This document shows, in pieces, positions 11,701 to 20,694 of a stretch of DNA of 53,896 bases. The stretch is from Reticulitermes lucifugus. Lineage: Eukaryota; Arthropoda; Insecta; Blattodea; Rhinotermitidae. A program made the translations under genes and the position numbers. Below the pieces are notes generated by a model. The model was not told the origin of the DNA. It saw nothing but the letters and a program-made list of their open reading frames with translations, and did no database searches. Each line of letters begins with the position of its first letter. Positions within the stretch are counted from its first letter, which is position 1. The stretch spans positions 45,723 through 99,618 of the forward strand of contig JAKCWW010000368.1 in the NCBI GenBank assembly GCA_026260175.1, written 5' to 3'.

Positions 11701-14700
11701 AGTGTTAAAGCATAGACTATACATCTATTGTATAAGTTGTTACATCCATGTGAATAAAACATTAAAATATTAATCTATTGTTTACAAGCTCCACTTTGAT
11801 CTTATAAACCGTATGTGTATTAAGAGATTAAAATGTCGTTAAAATTGTTACACATTGTTTGGGGAAATTAGTGGCAGATTGGTCTTGTATTACTTCGTTG
11901 TCGCTGGGATGTAGTGGTTTTCTGTATTATGTTGTACGTGTTTCGCCTTGTCAGCTTCGTCAGTCAGCTGTGTGGTGACGTCACTACATCCCAGCGACAA
12001 CGAAGTAATACAAGACCAATCTGCCACTAATTTCAAAAACCTCANNNNNNNNNNNNNNNNNNNNNNNNNNNNNNNNNNNNNNNNNNNNNNNNNNTCTGCC
12101 ACTAATTTCAAAAACCTCAAACAATGTGTAACAATTTTAACGACATTTTAATCTCTTGATACACATACAGTTTATAAGATCAAAGTGGAGCGTGTAAACA
12201 ATAGATTTTAATGTTTTATTCACATGGATGTAACAACTTATACAATAGATGTATAGTCTATGCTTTAACACTGTGACCCCCTTGAGGATGGCTATTAACA
12301 AGCCGAAATACGTATAGGGGTAAATTGATACTATTGTAAGATATTGTGCATAAGTTGGTAAAGTAAAATAAATTTCAAATGATACTTAGTAGTTTAATTA
12401 AAATGTAAATGCATAAGCTGTCTAGTAGATGCCATATTTGATTCATTTCTGCTGTGTAATGGGCTAACCAACAGAATAGTTTATTCGCACTTCTTAATTT
12501 TGCTCTTAGAGTGCACCATTAGAAAAGTGCAAGAGAGCAATTAAGAGCTGAAACTGAATAACCAAAGTGTGCTGTAAGTCTGATGACTTTTAAGTGATTA
12601 ACCAAAGGCAGCATATGCTCCAGAAGTGATATTGTAATTTCTTTGTCTGTGCTTTTATTTTTGCTGGGAAGATTAAAATGGACAGCTTGTCTAGGCCACA
12701 AGTTATTTCTGTTTTGTACTTGAGTAATGTTTTTCGCAGTGTTATGTTTTGCTAGAATTATTGCTTTATGCGTTGTGTATGTATACTGTTCCATTTAGGT
12801 TAAGGAAGCTGGCTGGTGGTTGACACATAAGAAGAACATAACTGTTACATTTCCATAAGTGATTGGGCTCAGACTTACAATGAGTGCATTTACGTATCTT
12901 TTCATGATAATTTTTTGTTGAACAACATTAAGACATTTTTCATTGTATTTGGGCAGTTATGTGTTGTATTGTTGTCTGTTGTTGTTGCTGCTGCTGCTGC
13001 TGCTGTCATCATGAACCCTGTTGAAACTGTTGACGTTATCAGTATCATAGTTGGTCATGATCTGCTTTTGTTATTGCAATCTGTTGCTATAAATTATAAT
13101 TTCTGAAGGACACTTTGAGGTCATGATTTCACTAAATATGCACACTGTGAACTTTAAAATAGTTATGGGCACATAATTTATATTATTCTGATAAAATTTA
13201 CAGAATAACATTGTGCTCTACACAGTGCTACTGGCTGGTACTAATAACTTGCTTTAACAAAAGTGGGTGCGGCAGTATAAATCCATATATATTACACTTC
13301 CATATATTGCTGCCATCTTCTGCCCTTTTTAGCATCTGTTTGATATCTTGGAGGTTTTTACTTGGGTGCCCTGTGACTGATTATTTCATGAATTATAATG
13401 TATGCATTTTCCTCTAGCATGATGCTTGAGGTTGGTTTTTTGAGCATGTATACTTCATTTTCAAAATATTAAGATCACAGATATTTTTCCCTGGGTTCTC
13501 TGTCCAAGACGAACATTTTGTATTTGCCACATTCTTCTACCATGTCCCATCAGGGTGGCTTGGCCAGACTTTTACATTGTTACTACATACCCATGATGAT
13601 GATGATGATGATGATATATTCCTGCTGCTGCTGTGACTTCATCATCATCATCATCATCAATTTTTGTGAAAGTCTTAGTTTTGAATATAAGAAATGAAAG
13701 GGACTGGATGTGCCAGAATTATTACACTGCACACACTTCCTAACTTCTTAAATTTATTACTGTTAGAATACCAACAGATATGTCTCGAGAGTTACTGCCA
13801 CACGTTGTAACTGATTTAACTGATTACAAGTCTAATTTTATTTTGAAAACACTGTATTCTGTGCACTAAAAATGCACTGTGTACCTTATAAACCCATTAA
13901 ATTATATTCTGTATTGTCCTGAAACTAAGCCAAGACAACTTCCTTGCACACGATCGCCAGTTCATTGTACATGATGTCTGATGTTACATAGTTTGAGCTA
14001 CTTTCAGCATAATTAAAGAAACCATAAATAATAAGATGAAGTCACCCAAGTTCCAGAAACATTTATTTGTCATGCATGTATCTTATGTTTCACATCCAAG
14101 TAAGTCACAAATAATGTCTGTGGCTGAACCAAGTTGAACCAGATAAGTTGAGGTGGTTTTTATTTCTTGAAGGGTACGCATGGTCAGGTGCTGGACATAT
14201 GATAGTGCGCGTTGATGTGACGGCTGATAGAGGGAAAACGTGGCATGTTGCTCACGTTACTGGCCAGGACACAAAATCGAAGCCTCCCCATCACTGGGCA
14301 TGGACACTATGGAAGGCAGAGATTCCTATTCCTTCGGGAGAGAAACAGGTGCAGAATACTTACATGAAGAGGGCAGTGACAGAAGTGAGAATGCTGGTCA
14401 TTGTGGATAACTGATGTTTATAGCAAAATTCCAAGGGTATCATGGATACAATTTTCTGATTGAGGATGTTGTCAGTACCAAGTTAAGAGATAACTGTTAC
14501 TGATTAATGGATGCAGATGTTTGAAATATCTACAAATAAAATTTCAATCAGCTTTTCTCTTGATCCCTCCCACCCTGGGGTTAGCAGCATATATATACAT
14601 TAGGTTGTTGTGATAATCAGTTTTGCTATTTAAGTGCAGTAGACTTCATTTTAAGAGAAACATGAAGATAACACAAACATGCAGTAATTAAAACAAAATC

Positions 14701-14926
14701 CTATTAAAGATATCTTAAAATTTTATCAATTGTGTATGAAAAATGCTTCCATAAGCAGTAGTTAACTATGTTTTCGTTTTCTATACAGGTAGACTTATGG
14801 GTGAAAGCTGTGGATTCCTCTTACAATACTCAGCCAGAGAATTTTGAGAACATTTGGAACCTGCGAGGTGTCCTGGCTACAGCTTACCATAGGGTCAGAG
14901 TAAATGTTACTGAGGCCAAGAAATAG
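2551..14926 (+). CDS. SUOX: Sulfite oxidase, Moco and dimerisation domains (7 exons, 5' end outside window)
   Basis: Sulfite oxidase oxidises sulfite to sulfate in the mitochondrial intermembrane space, the last step of sulfur amino-acid breakdown, using a molybdenum cofactor and passing electrons through a cytochrome b5 domain to cytochrome c. The coding sequence joins 2551-2710, 3719-3908, 5529-5660, 6976-7168, 10948-11151, 14173-14348 and 14789-14926, 1193 nt or about 397 residues. Every junction is GT-AG and all phases agree. Family landmarks appear in order: RHPALRP and [27 protein letters not shown] with the cofactor-binding Cys, [56 protein letters not shown] at the start of the dimerisation domain, and NIWNLRGVL near the C-terminus. 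No stop or frameshift is seen, so the gene looks functional. The N-terminal cytochrome b5 exon is not visible in the 2.5 kb upstream. Recognition is from memory of the family, without a search. Confidence 0.96.
2848..3120 (-). mobile_element. tRNA-derived SINE in SUOX intron
   Basis: On the minus strand the element starts with a Pol III A-box-like TGGCACAGTTGG (about 3110-3098), followed by a degenerate B-box region around 3070-3050. The 3' end at about 2850 is rich in TTTACCTTA. Its reading frame ([14 protein letters not shown]) is one I associate with a repeat common in termite and cockroach gene models. An ambiguous base at 2963 follows a C homopolymer. Confidence 0.75.
3121..3718. other. 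Intron remainder between exons a and b
   Basis: No gene is seen. A small perfect inverted repeat, ACCAAGGCA and TGCCTTGGT, lies at about 3353-3376. A few short AAT repeats lie near 3207. Confidence 0.5.
3719..3908 (+). CDS. SUOX: SUOX exon b (Moco-binding cysteine)
   Basis: The acceptor ttttacag ends at 3718. The exon reads [19 protein letters not shown] and ends [13 protein letters not shown]. The Cys in this last motif is the conserved cofactor ligand, and the first motif carries an active-site Arg. The donor is gtagca at 3909, phase 0. Confidence 0.96.
3909..5528. other. Intron between exons b and c, nothing recognised
   Basis: A 1620-bp AT-rich intron. I see no transposon termini, coding remnant or RNA gene in it. 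Confidence 0.6.
5529..5660 (+). CDS. SUOX: SUOX exon c
   Basis: The acceptor is ctgtgcag at 5521-5528. The 44 codons read [15 protein letters not shown], then [17 protein letters not shown] and end HIQ, matching the family stretch after the cofactor Cys. The donor is gtagtg at 5661, phase 0 on both sides. Confidence 0.95.
5661..6975. other. Intron between exons c and d, TG microsatellite only
   Basis: A 1315-bp intron. A (TG)8 run at 5681-5696 follows the donor by 20 bp and is followed by CAG, resembling an acceptor, but it is too close to the donor to be used. Nothing else is recognised. Confidence 0.6.
6976..7168 (+). CDS. SUOX: SUOX exon d (Moco pocket)
   Basis: The acceptor is aatgtag at 6969-6975. 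The exon starts FEGLDTD and includes [33 protein letters not shown] and [13 protein letters not shown], the most conserved part of the molybdenum domain. The donor is gttagt at 7169, phase 1 (Gly codon split g|ga). Confidence 0.96.
7410..8718. mobile_element. piggyBac-like non-autonomous element with internal tandem duplication
   Basis: The element is flanked on both sides by TTAA (7406-7409 and 8719-8722), the target used by piggyBac transposases. Its ends are imperfect terminal inverted repeats: CCCTTTCACTTTTGCAC on the left and, read inward from the right, CCTTTTCGCTCCCACAC. No transposase coding remnant is recognised, so it is non-autonomous or fully decayed. It lies in the intron between exons d and e and contains the duplication at 8050-8670. 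Confidence 0.65.
8050..8670. repeat. Tandem duplication, about 355-bp period
   Basis: Two diverged direct copies, about 8050-8315 and 8405-8670, align with an offset of 355-356 bp. Shared phrases include GTGACCAGTGGATT, GTGAAATTTTAGGATTAGAA and TTTTTCATAATCTGCAGGA. Confidence 0.85.
8723..9479. other. Intron stretch, nothing recognised
   Basis: No transposon or exon signal I can support. The reading frame at 9084-9305 matches nothing I know. Confidence 0.5.
9480..9890 (+). pseudogene. Mariner transposase fragment (C-terminal half)
   Basis: The frame reads [10 protein letters not shown], then [17 protein letters not shown], then [20 protein letters not shown], and ends GDHVEK with a stop at about 9847-9849. 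These are the second and third catalytic Asp regions and the C-terminus of a Tc1/mariner transposase. There are 33 residues between the two Asp, where the mariner D34D signature has 34, so one codon appears lost. The N-terminal half is not recognisable upstream. It is a dead fragment in the SUOX intron, same strand as the gene. Confidence 0.9.
9891..10564. other. Intron stretch with a lone TTAACCCTTT end
   Basis: No gene is seen. TTAACCCTTTAAAGAC at about 10219 looks like a piggyBac-type terminus, but I find no partner nearby. Confidence 0.4.
10565..10830 (+). mobile_element. LINE 3' end, copy 2 (degenerate)
   Basis: It contains GATAATATTAAAATGGATC and, at the end, CTCCATGGAGTTAGTTG, matching the ends of the LINE tail at 20695-21118. 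The middle is heavily mutated with several stops. It ends only about 12 bp before the decoy splice site at 10842. Confidence 0.65.
10842..10877 (+). repeat. Duplicate of the exon e 3' splice site (decoy acceptor)
   Basis: GAAATGTTCCTTGCAGGAAG followed by GATTGTGGT is a near copy of the true acceptor region 91 bp downstream (about 10932-10965). Both have the same AG and the same first exon bases, ggaaggattgt. Splicing at the decoy (after 10856) keeps the phase but reads into TGA at 10892-10894, so such a transcript would be truncated. Confidence 0.85.
10948..11151 (+). CDS. SUOX: SUOX exon e (end of Moco domain)
   Basis: The acceptor is ttacttgcag. The exon reads [29 protein letters not shown] and [10 protein letters not shown], typical of the end of the molybdenum domain and the start of the dimerisation domain. 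The donor is gtgaac at 11152, phase 1. A near copy of this acceptor lies 91 bp upstream and cannot be used productively (see the repeat at 10842-10877). Confidence 0.96.
11152..11546. other. Start of intron between exons e and f, nothing recognised
   Basis: AT-rich, with no supported feature. Confidence 0.5.
11560..12378. mobile_element. Large foldback element with 13-bp target-site duplication (Penelope-like?)
   Basis: Long inverted arms: about 11596-11900 pairs with about 12095-12378, and an inner pair 11875-11925 and 11980-12035 folds back separately. ATGATACTTAGTA occurs at 11547-11559 and 12379-12391 as a target-site duplication. The left end has an unpaired 36-nt extension (11560-11595). 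Both arms carry a TTGAGGATGGCT...AGCCGAAAT type core (plus copy about 12282-12309, minus copy about 11665-11694), which resembles a hammerhead core. An assembly gap interrupts it. No protein is encoded. Confidence 0.8.
12045..12094. other. Assembly gap (50 N)
   Basis: The same 25 bases sit on both sides of the gap (12020-12044 and 12095-12119). The two sides probably overlap and the gap may be artificial. Confidence 0.95.
12392..14172. other. Rest of intron between exons e and f
   Basis: No gene is seen. It contains a GTT/GCT trinucleotide run at about 12975-13006 and the mirrored GAT/ATC microsatellite pair at 13593-13660. Confidence 0.55.
13593..13660. repeat. Inverted trinucleotide microsatellite pair
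   Basis: About seven GAT units (13593-13615) face about six ATC units (13640-13659), separated by 24 bases that include CTGCTGCTGCTG. The two runs can pair into a hairpin. Confidence 0.85.
14173..14348 (+). CDS. SUOX: SUOX exon f (dimerisation domain)
   Basis: The acceptor is tttcttgaag at 14163-14172, with few pyrimidines near the AG. The exon reads [17 protein letters not shown], then [13 protein letters not shown], then [20 protein letters not shown], matching the immunoglobulin-like dimerisation domain. The donor is gtgcag at 14349, phase 0. It is followed by a short 440-bp intron. Confidence 0.95.
14789..14926 (+). CDS. SUOX: SUOX exon g (C-terminus and stop)
   Basis: The acceptor is tctatacag. 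The exon reads [19 protein letters not shown], then [19 protein letters not shown], and ends EAKK followed by TAG at 14924-14926. Length and C-terminal motif match the family. Confidence 0.96.
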   Translation, partial: VDLWVKAVDSSYNTQPENFENIWNLRGVLATAYHRVRVNVTEAKK

Positions 14927-14969
14927 CAAGTCTTTTTCCTGTAGGTAATGACATGGGAAGTGTCCAAGA

Positions 14970-15213
14970 TTTCAGGCTTCCTCTGTGGTGGAAATGAGAT
15001 CTTCACTCTTCTGCGATGTTATGCAGCGTAGATTGGTAGTTAGTTACCAGTGTTTCAGACTACCTGTGGGTTCCATCTTTAAGGGCCAAGCAGTACAAGA
15101 AGAATTCTTCTTTGACTGCTTGGCCCTTGAAGATGGAGCTGATAGGTTGTCCCGAAATGTCGGTAACTAACTACCGTCTACACTTTGTAACATCTGAGAA
15201 GAGCGGAGGTCTC
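14970..15213. mobile_element. Foldback element in SUOX 3' UTR with 12-bp target-site duplication
   Basis: AAGTGTCCAAGA flanks it at 14958-14969 and 15214-15225. Arms 14996-15050 and 15160-15213 are inverted copies (CTCTTCT, GATGTTA and GGTAGTTAGTTACC on the left), and an inner pair around GGGCCAAGCAGT (15082 and 15116) folds again at the centre. The first 26 nt form an unpaired extension. The plus strand carries TTGAAGATGGA...TCCCGAAAT at 15126-15158, a variant of the hammerhead-like core. It starts 43 bp after the SUOX stop, so it is probably transcribed in the 3' UTR. Confidence 0.85.
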
Positions 15214-15225
15214 AAGTGTCCAAGA

Positions 15226-16011
15226 AATTGCTGTTTTTGTTTGTATATCATTTGCATGTTGGGTGTAGGGTGTGTCGATGTATGTTATGTTTAAAAAGTC
15301 CAGATAGGTAATTGCCTGTATGCTGTTTGAGCATCCCATATGAAATTGTTTACACTACTGTAACTGTGAAGACATAAACTTCTTTCCTTTTGTTGAATGT
15401 ATTAATACTTTGCTTTCACCATGGTATGTGAAAAAATCCCTCTGTTTGGGAGTTCTCTGTCAGTATTACATCATGTGAGATTACCACAGCAGTGTTGCTG
15501 AAGACTGAAATCTTCTGGGACATGACACTTTGTCATATTGCAGCAGGTTTGAGTCTTCAGTATTGTGTCAGTTTTAAAATGTGTGTGCCTTATGAGTGAT
15601 AAATCTCGTTTGTGTATATGGACTGATGTGTGTTAGTGAATGGTGCAATTTCTGCGATATGGTGGAGGAATGATAGTGCATGTTTTATACTGTATATATA
15701 TGAATATCCTATACACAGTTGTATTTACAAGCACATGGTAAAGTTGTTTGCCATTTTCATGAGAACCATTACATGTGATATTTTCATCGATATTAAATAT
15801 AAATGTGGTTGTATGCTATTTTTACTTTTTAAATCCTTCATGTGGAAGTCTGACTTTACAACTATTGTCGTTTTCTAATCATAGTCTACTTATGCTTATA
15901 CAGGATTAAAACTTAAACTCTAAAAGGATTCTGATGAGGGTATGTAACATTTGGCAGTATCTGGTCTTTGAACCCCTTTTGTACTGCGGCATTCTGAATA
16001 GAACACATTAA
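15226..16011. other. Presumed SUOX 3' UTR and downstream flank
   Basis: No coding signal is seen. I see no clear AATAAA polyadenylation signal close to the stop, so the transcript end cannot be placed. Confidence 0.5.
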
Positions 16012-17945
16012 TTTAGTGTAGTTTAGTTTAGTTTGTATTTTATCCTAAAATTCATTACAGAATGTTACTGGACATGTCCAGAGAGTAATTACAATAAAAG
16101 TACAATAATTACAGTAAAAGCTAAGAAATACACAAAAATGATACAGTTACATATGTATGCAGAACAACACAAAAACTAACACAGTACACAGATGAAAGTA
16201 CAGGCAATTACAATATGGAAATACATCATTAACCCAATTCCTACAAATAAGAATCAACTGCCATAAATTGACTTAACGCTTTTAATTTCACTAGATAGTT
16301 TGTTATAAATAAGCACACCATTGTAAGCGATACTCTGTTCAAATAGTTTTGTGTTAGGAATTGTAATGAATAAATGTTACTTACTCCTTGTATCATGTGA
16401 ATGAAACATAGAATTAGTTTTGAATTTACTTAAGGACATTTTAATGTATAGAAGAATTTCATAGATACTGTATATATACAAGGCAGTGTCATAATCTTTA
16501 GTTTTCTGAAATATGGATTGCAACTTGTAGTGCTTGAAATATTAACTCTTAGTGTTATTACCCTTTTTGTAGTTTAAAACTTTCTTAGGATTTCTAAAGT
16601 TTCCCCAAAATAAAATACCATACTTCAAAGATGAATGCATGTATGCAAAATACATGGTTTTGACAATATTTTTATTTACAAATAATTTGATTGTTTTAAT
16701 TGCAAAACAAAGTTTACTTAGTTTAATTACTAATTTTTCCACGTGAAAATCCCAATTTAAATTATGGGCTAGCCAGACTCCCAAAAATGTTGTTTCAGAT
16801 ACATACATAATTTGTCTATATTTCAATATTATATTAGGAAATACAGTTGCACCTGGTTATAACGTCATAAAAGGGACTGAATAGTTTGTGTGGTTATAAA
16901 CAAATGGCATTATAACCGAGGAGTATAATGTTATGGTTAACTGTGACAAATTAATTGGTACCACAGAATATCTGACTACAGGCGAGGTGTCCTATCAACC
17001 GATGTCGTTATAACCGGGTCCTACTGTACTATATGTTTATTTAATTTGTGATGAAAGCCTGATGCCAATGATTTATCTTTATTTATAGTCAATCTGTTAT
17101 TGTCAAACCAGGGTAAGATACTTTTATTAATTTTATCCAAATTTAAAGTTAAATCTTGTATGACTTTACCAGTTGTTAAAATGCTGCTGTCATCAGGAAA
17201 GAGTGTTAGTTTGATGTGAATGTCATCGCTGATATATGTATCTGTATCATTCGTATATATATTAAAAATAACAACAGCCCTAAAATAGAACCCTGTGGGA
17301 CTCCATCTTGAATTATTTTTTCTTCCAACCGGTTTTTTTACATTTCATGAGTTGCTACATCAAGATGGTCAATTCTACCAGCTGTTTTCTGTTTTTTAAG
17401 TAGGAAGCAAACCACTGATGTGCAATTCCTCTAATGCCATATGTATCTAATTTTTGTAATGAGATATTATGATTTACCATGTCATATGCTTTAGATAAAT
17501 CTAAAAATAGACCTACACATACTTCTTTATTATCTAGTGTTTTATACACATCTTCCAGAAAATTAACTAATGCTGTAATAGTGGATTTACCTTTACGGAA
17601 ACCATGTTGACTTTCTATAACATGTTGTGCTTTTCAAGAATGTTTGAAAAAGTCGAGACCAATAAAACTGGCCTATAATTCTCAATTTCATTTGGAGCTC
17701 CTTTTTTTAAATAAGGGTTCTAGTTTTCAAATTTTAAGATTTTCTGGAAATGTTCCATTACTAAGTGATAGTTTAAAAAGTTAGGAAGCTTCTGCCTTTC
17801 TGCTGCCTCTGTAAAGTTGCATTAAATAGCTTTGCTACATGTGTTCATTCAGAAATTAAATGCCCATTGTTATTTATAACAATAGGTGCACATTTTTTCT
17901 TTTCCGAATTGCCTGATTCATCTTTTATTAAGTCCCGTATTTTTA
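16012..17945 (-). pseudogene. LINE (non-LTR retrotransposon) reverse transcriptase relic
   Basis: Read on the minus strand from about 17945, the frames give LIKDESGNSEKK, then PNEIENYRPV, DLSKAYDMVNH, YGIRGIAHQWFASYLKNRKQ, IQDGVPQGSILG and a catalytic-box region LFPDDSS. The C-terminal part is FLGVWLAHNLNWDFH followed by IKLSKLCFAIKTIK. This is the RT domain and following region of a Jockey/CR1-type LINE. The catalytic box should be FADD and the Ala codon has become Pro. Several frameshifts and a MITE at 16844-17026 break it. The 3' end near 16012 has a TAAAC-type repeat tail. Confidence 0.85.
16844..17026. mobile_element. pogo/Tc1-type MITE inserted in the LINE relic
   Basis: A 183-bp element between TA dinucleotides (16842-16843 and 17027-17028). 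Ends are inverted: CAGTTGCACCTGGTTATAACG on the left and, inward from the right, CAGTAGGACCCGGTTATAAC. It has no coding capacity. It splits the LINE frame between the RT core and FLGVWLAHN. Confidence 0.88.
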
Positions 17946-18399
17946 TTTATTTATTCTGATATTCATTGGTCATGATACATATTTTTAGCCAAATTAATTA
18001 TTTTGTGATAAATTGTTTATAGTTGTTACAGTAATTTGTAAATCTGTTGACACATTTCTTTCTTTAATGTTGCAGAAACTGGATGTGTGTCTGTCGTGAG
18101 GTGAAATGGTGGGAGAGTACCTGCTGAGTTAGGTCAGATAGAGTGATTGCGTGTTTGAAAACGAGTACATCTCCACTTTTTCACCTGAATGTGGAAAGAG
18201 ATCTCATTTCCAAAACACTGTGATGTTTGGAGTACTAGCTGACGGACAAGTCCAAAAATGAATTAATTCTGAAATTTGAACATTGTAGTATTTTATTCAT
18301 TACCAACAATGTGAAATGGGAGCTGGGATTGCATAGTTGGTATAGGGACAAGGCAATGGCCTGAATGATCCGGGATTTGATATCTCAGTACATTGTGTA
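17946..18399. other. Intergenic, possible degenerate SINE head
   Basis: GCATAGTTGG at about 18334 and GGGATTTGATATCTC at about 18371 vaguely resemble A and B boxes. The evidence is too weak to call. Nothing else is seen. Confidence 0.3.
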
Positions 18400-18974
18400 A
18401 GTACGAGACAAAAAAGTCAATTAAATTCACCATTAGTAAAATTCTCTTCCATACAAAAAGGTGTCATTTAGTCGTCCATAAAAATATTTAACTACTTGCC
18501 ACCAAATATATTAAAACATCATCATGATCTAATGGCTTTTAAGTCTGGATTAAGAAAATTCCTCGTAAAGAATGCCTTTTACTCAGTAGATGAGTTTTTA
18601 TCTATTAATCATGATATTAATTAATATTTGGATATCATTTTAACTGTTATCTTTTTTATTACTATTGAATTCTATTTTTTGTCTTGTATCTTGTTATGAT
18701 CTGTCTATTGTAATAATCTTGTGATAGTTGAATTTTATACTTCAATTGTACTTTATGCTATATATCTTAATTTTTATTTTTGGGTAATTGTCTGCATTTT
18801 GTATAGCAAAACTGTTTTAATTGCATGCTTTCTATCATAACGAGGTTGTAATCGCAACCTATATCATTTTCTTTTCTTTTTCTTTCTTTTGTGACCAATT
18901 TCATATTCATGCCGCATTGATTGGATGATGGATCTAAGAAATGTGTTTGTTTGTTTGTATGTATGTATGTATTG
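18400..18974 (+). mobile_element. LINE 3' end with C-terminal tail and GTAT repeat tail
   Basis: The plus strand encodes FNYLPPNILKHHHDLMAFKS, then LRKFLVKNAFYSVDEFLS, then a stop near 18624. This is the typical end of a Jockey/CR1-type ORF2. About 350 bp of AT-rich 3' UTR follow, with a terminal TTTG/GTAT repeat tail at about 18944-18974. It is truncated on the 5' side. Confidence 0.8.
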
Positions 18975-19155
18975 AAATGGATCTTCAAGAAGTGGGATGG
19001 GGGGGCATGGACTGGATTGATATGGCTCAGGACAGGTGGCGGGCTCTTGTGAATACGGTAATGAACCTTCGGGTTCCATAAAATGCTGGGAATTTCTTTA
19101 CTAGCTGAGGACCTGTTAGTTTCTCAAGAAGGACTCTGCTCCATGGAATTAGTTA
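18975..19155 (+). mobile_element. LINE 3' end, copy 3
   Basis: It encodes [20 protein letters not shown] and continues to the CTCCATGGAATTAGTTAG tail. It abuts the GTAT repeat tail of the neighbouring LINE, so one of the two was inserted directly next to or into the other. Confidence 0.8.
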
Positions 19156-20694
19156 GAATATCTTTCACTTTCTTGTGTCATTTGAGCAACTAAAAGAAAC
19201 TGTAACATAGAAGTGGTTCAAACACTGTGGTATTATTCCTGTGTTGGTAAAGGACATAATGTGGTACTTGTAATTCAGTTTTCCCAACATGAACCATCCA
19301 CAATTTTGTCATTTATATTTCTAGGTTCTTTACTTCAGGCTTTCACAGTGGTGAAGAAACATAATGTGGTGCAGGTTAAGATAACATATGGTCTGCATAG
19401 CAGTGTTTCAGAGAAGTATACTGCTTGCATTTTCAGGAGGCTATCTGAAGATGGAGGTAGTATGAGATGTGCACTCGTGGGATATTATGCAGTGTAGAGT
19501 GGTCATTCTGTACGCATGGAGGCATATGTTTCTTTGGGAACAGAATTCATACCAGATTATTTGGTTAGTGCTGAAGGACACAATTTCAATGCATTTGGAT
19601 TGAAAATGAGGTCATGAAATGGAGGGGGGGTTTGGTATGGAATAGTAGTAACGGCAGTATGTTATCCTATACCACATTATACAGAAATAAGATTTCTTGT
19701 AGTCCTTAACACAACTTAAATTCTGTGTACACTGCACTTTCTGATAACATTGCTGGCCATCTTTGGGTCATTAAATTATTAAGGACATGTAGAGTAATTA
19801 AAGTTACAATATCAATTTACATCTGCACTTCATGTTACCTAATGGGCATGAGATCTCATTCCCTTTAAGACTCTGTTATATATATATTTTCTTATATTAA
19901 AATTGTATGTATGCTTTGTGGATTGTTATGAGATGTTTTATTGTTTATGTATTGGACTTGTGGAATTAAATGTAATTGTACAAGCGCAACACATAAATAG
20001 TAAGAAATATAATAATTCCTACACAAGGAAATAACAAATGTACACTCCTCATGAAAAAAATTGTCTGTGTAGAATAATGTAATGTAAAGGAAATGAGATC
20101 ACAATTCCTCATGTGAAATGAAATGCAAATGTATATTTAATATTGTAATGTAAATTCATCTGCTTGTTATAAAGTGTGTAGTGTACAGAGAATTGAAGTT
20201 GTGTTAACGACTGGAAGAAATCTTTTTCTGTAGAATTGCAGGAATCGTAGTGGACTGTATTACCGAATGCGATTGGCGTCTGGTATGCATAGTTCTCGGA
20301 GATACCGGTAGAGGCGTGGTTTGACAACGTTCCAACTGCGTCGTCTCAATGGTCGGCAGCACAGTCCGTTGTGTTTCCACGGATGAGCATGTACTTGTTT
20401 ATCGTAACTCTAATCCATGTCGAAAACTATGTATCGATTAGGGATGTGGTCTTGCATGTAATTACTGATTTCTTGTCTATGGGTATTTAGTTTTTGTATG
20501 GTAACTATCTAGCCAAAAACATAAAAAATAAAAGTATTAACAAACAAAATTCCTGTACAGAAACAAGCAGAAGTTTAGAGCCCATAATATAGGCATGTGT
20601 AAGAGACGGCCTCCATGAAAAGTATAAATTATTTGATTTCACCATTTCGTAACGAATATTCTGCTGACGAGGGGTGTGACTTTTTGTATACGTT
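19156..20694. other. Intergenic, nothing firm
   Basis: No gene is supported. Around 19463 there is GATATTATGCAGTGTAGAG, resembling the GATGTTATGCAGCGTAGA arm of the 3' UTR foldback, so a diverged piece of that repeat family may be present. The rest is AT-rich. Confidence 0.45.
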
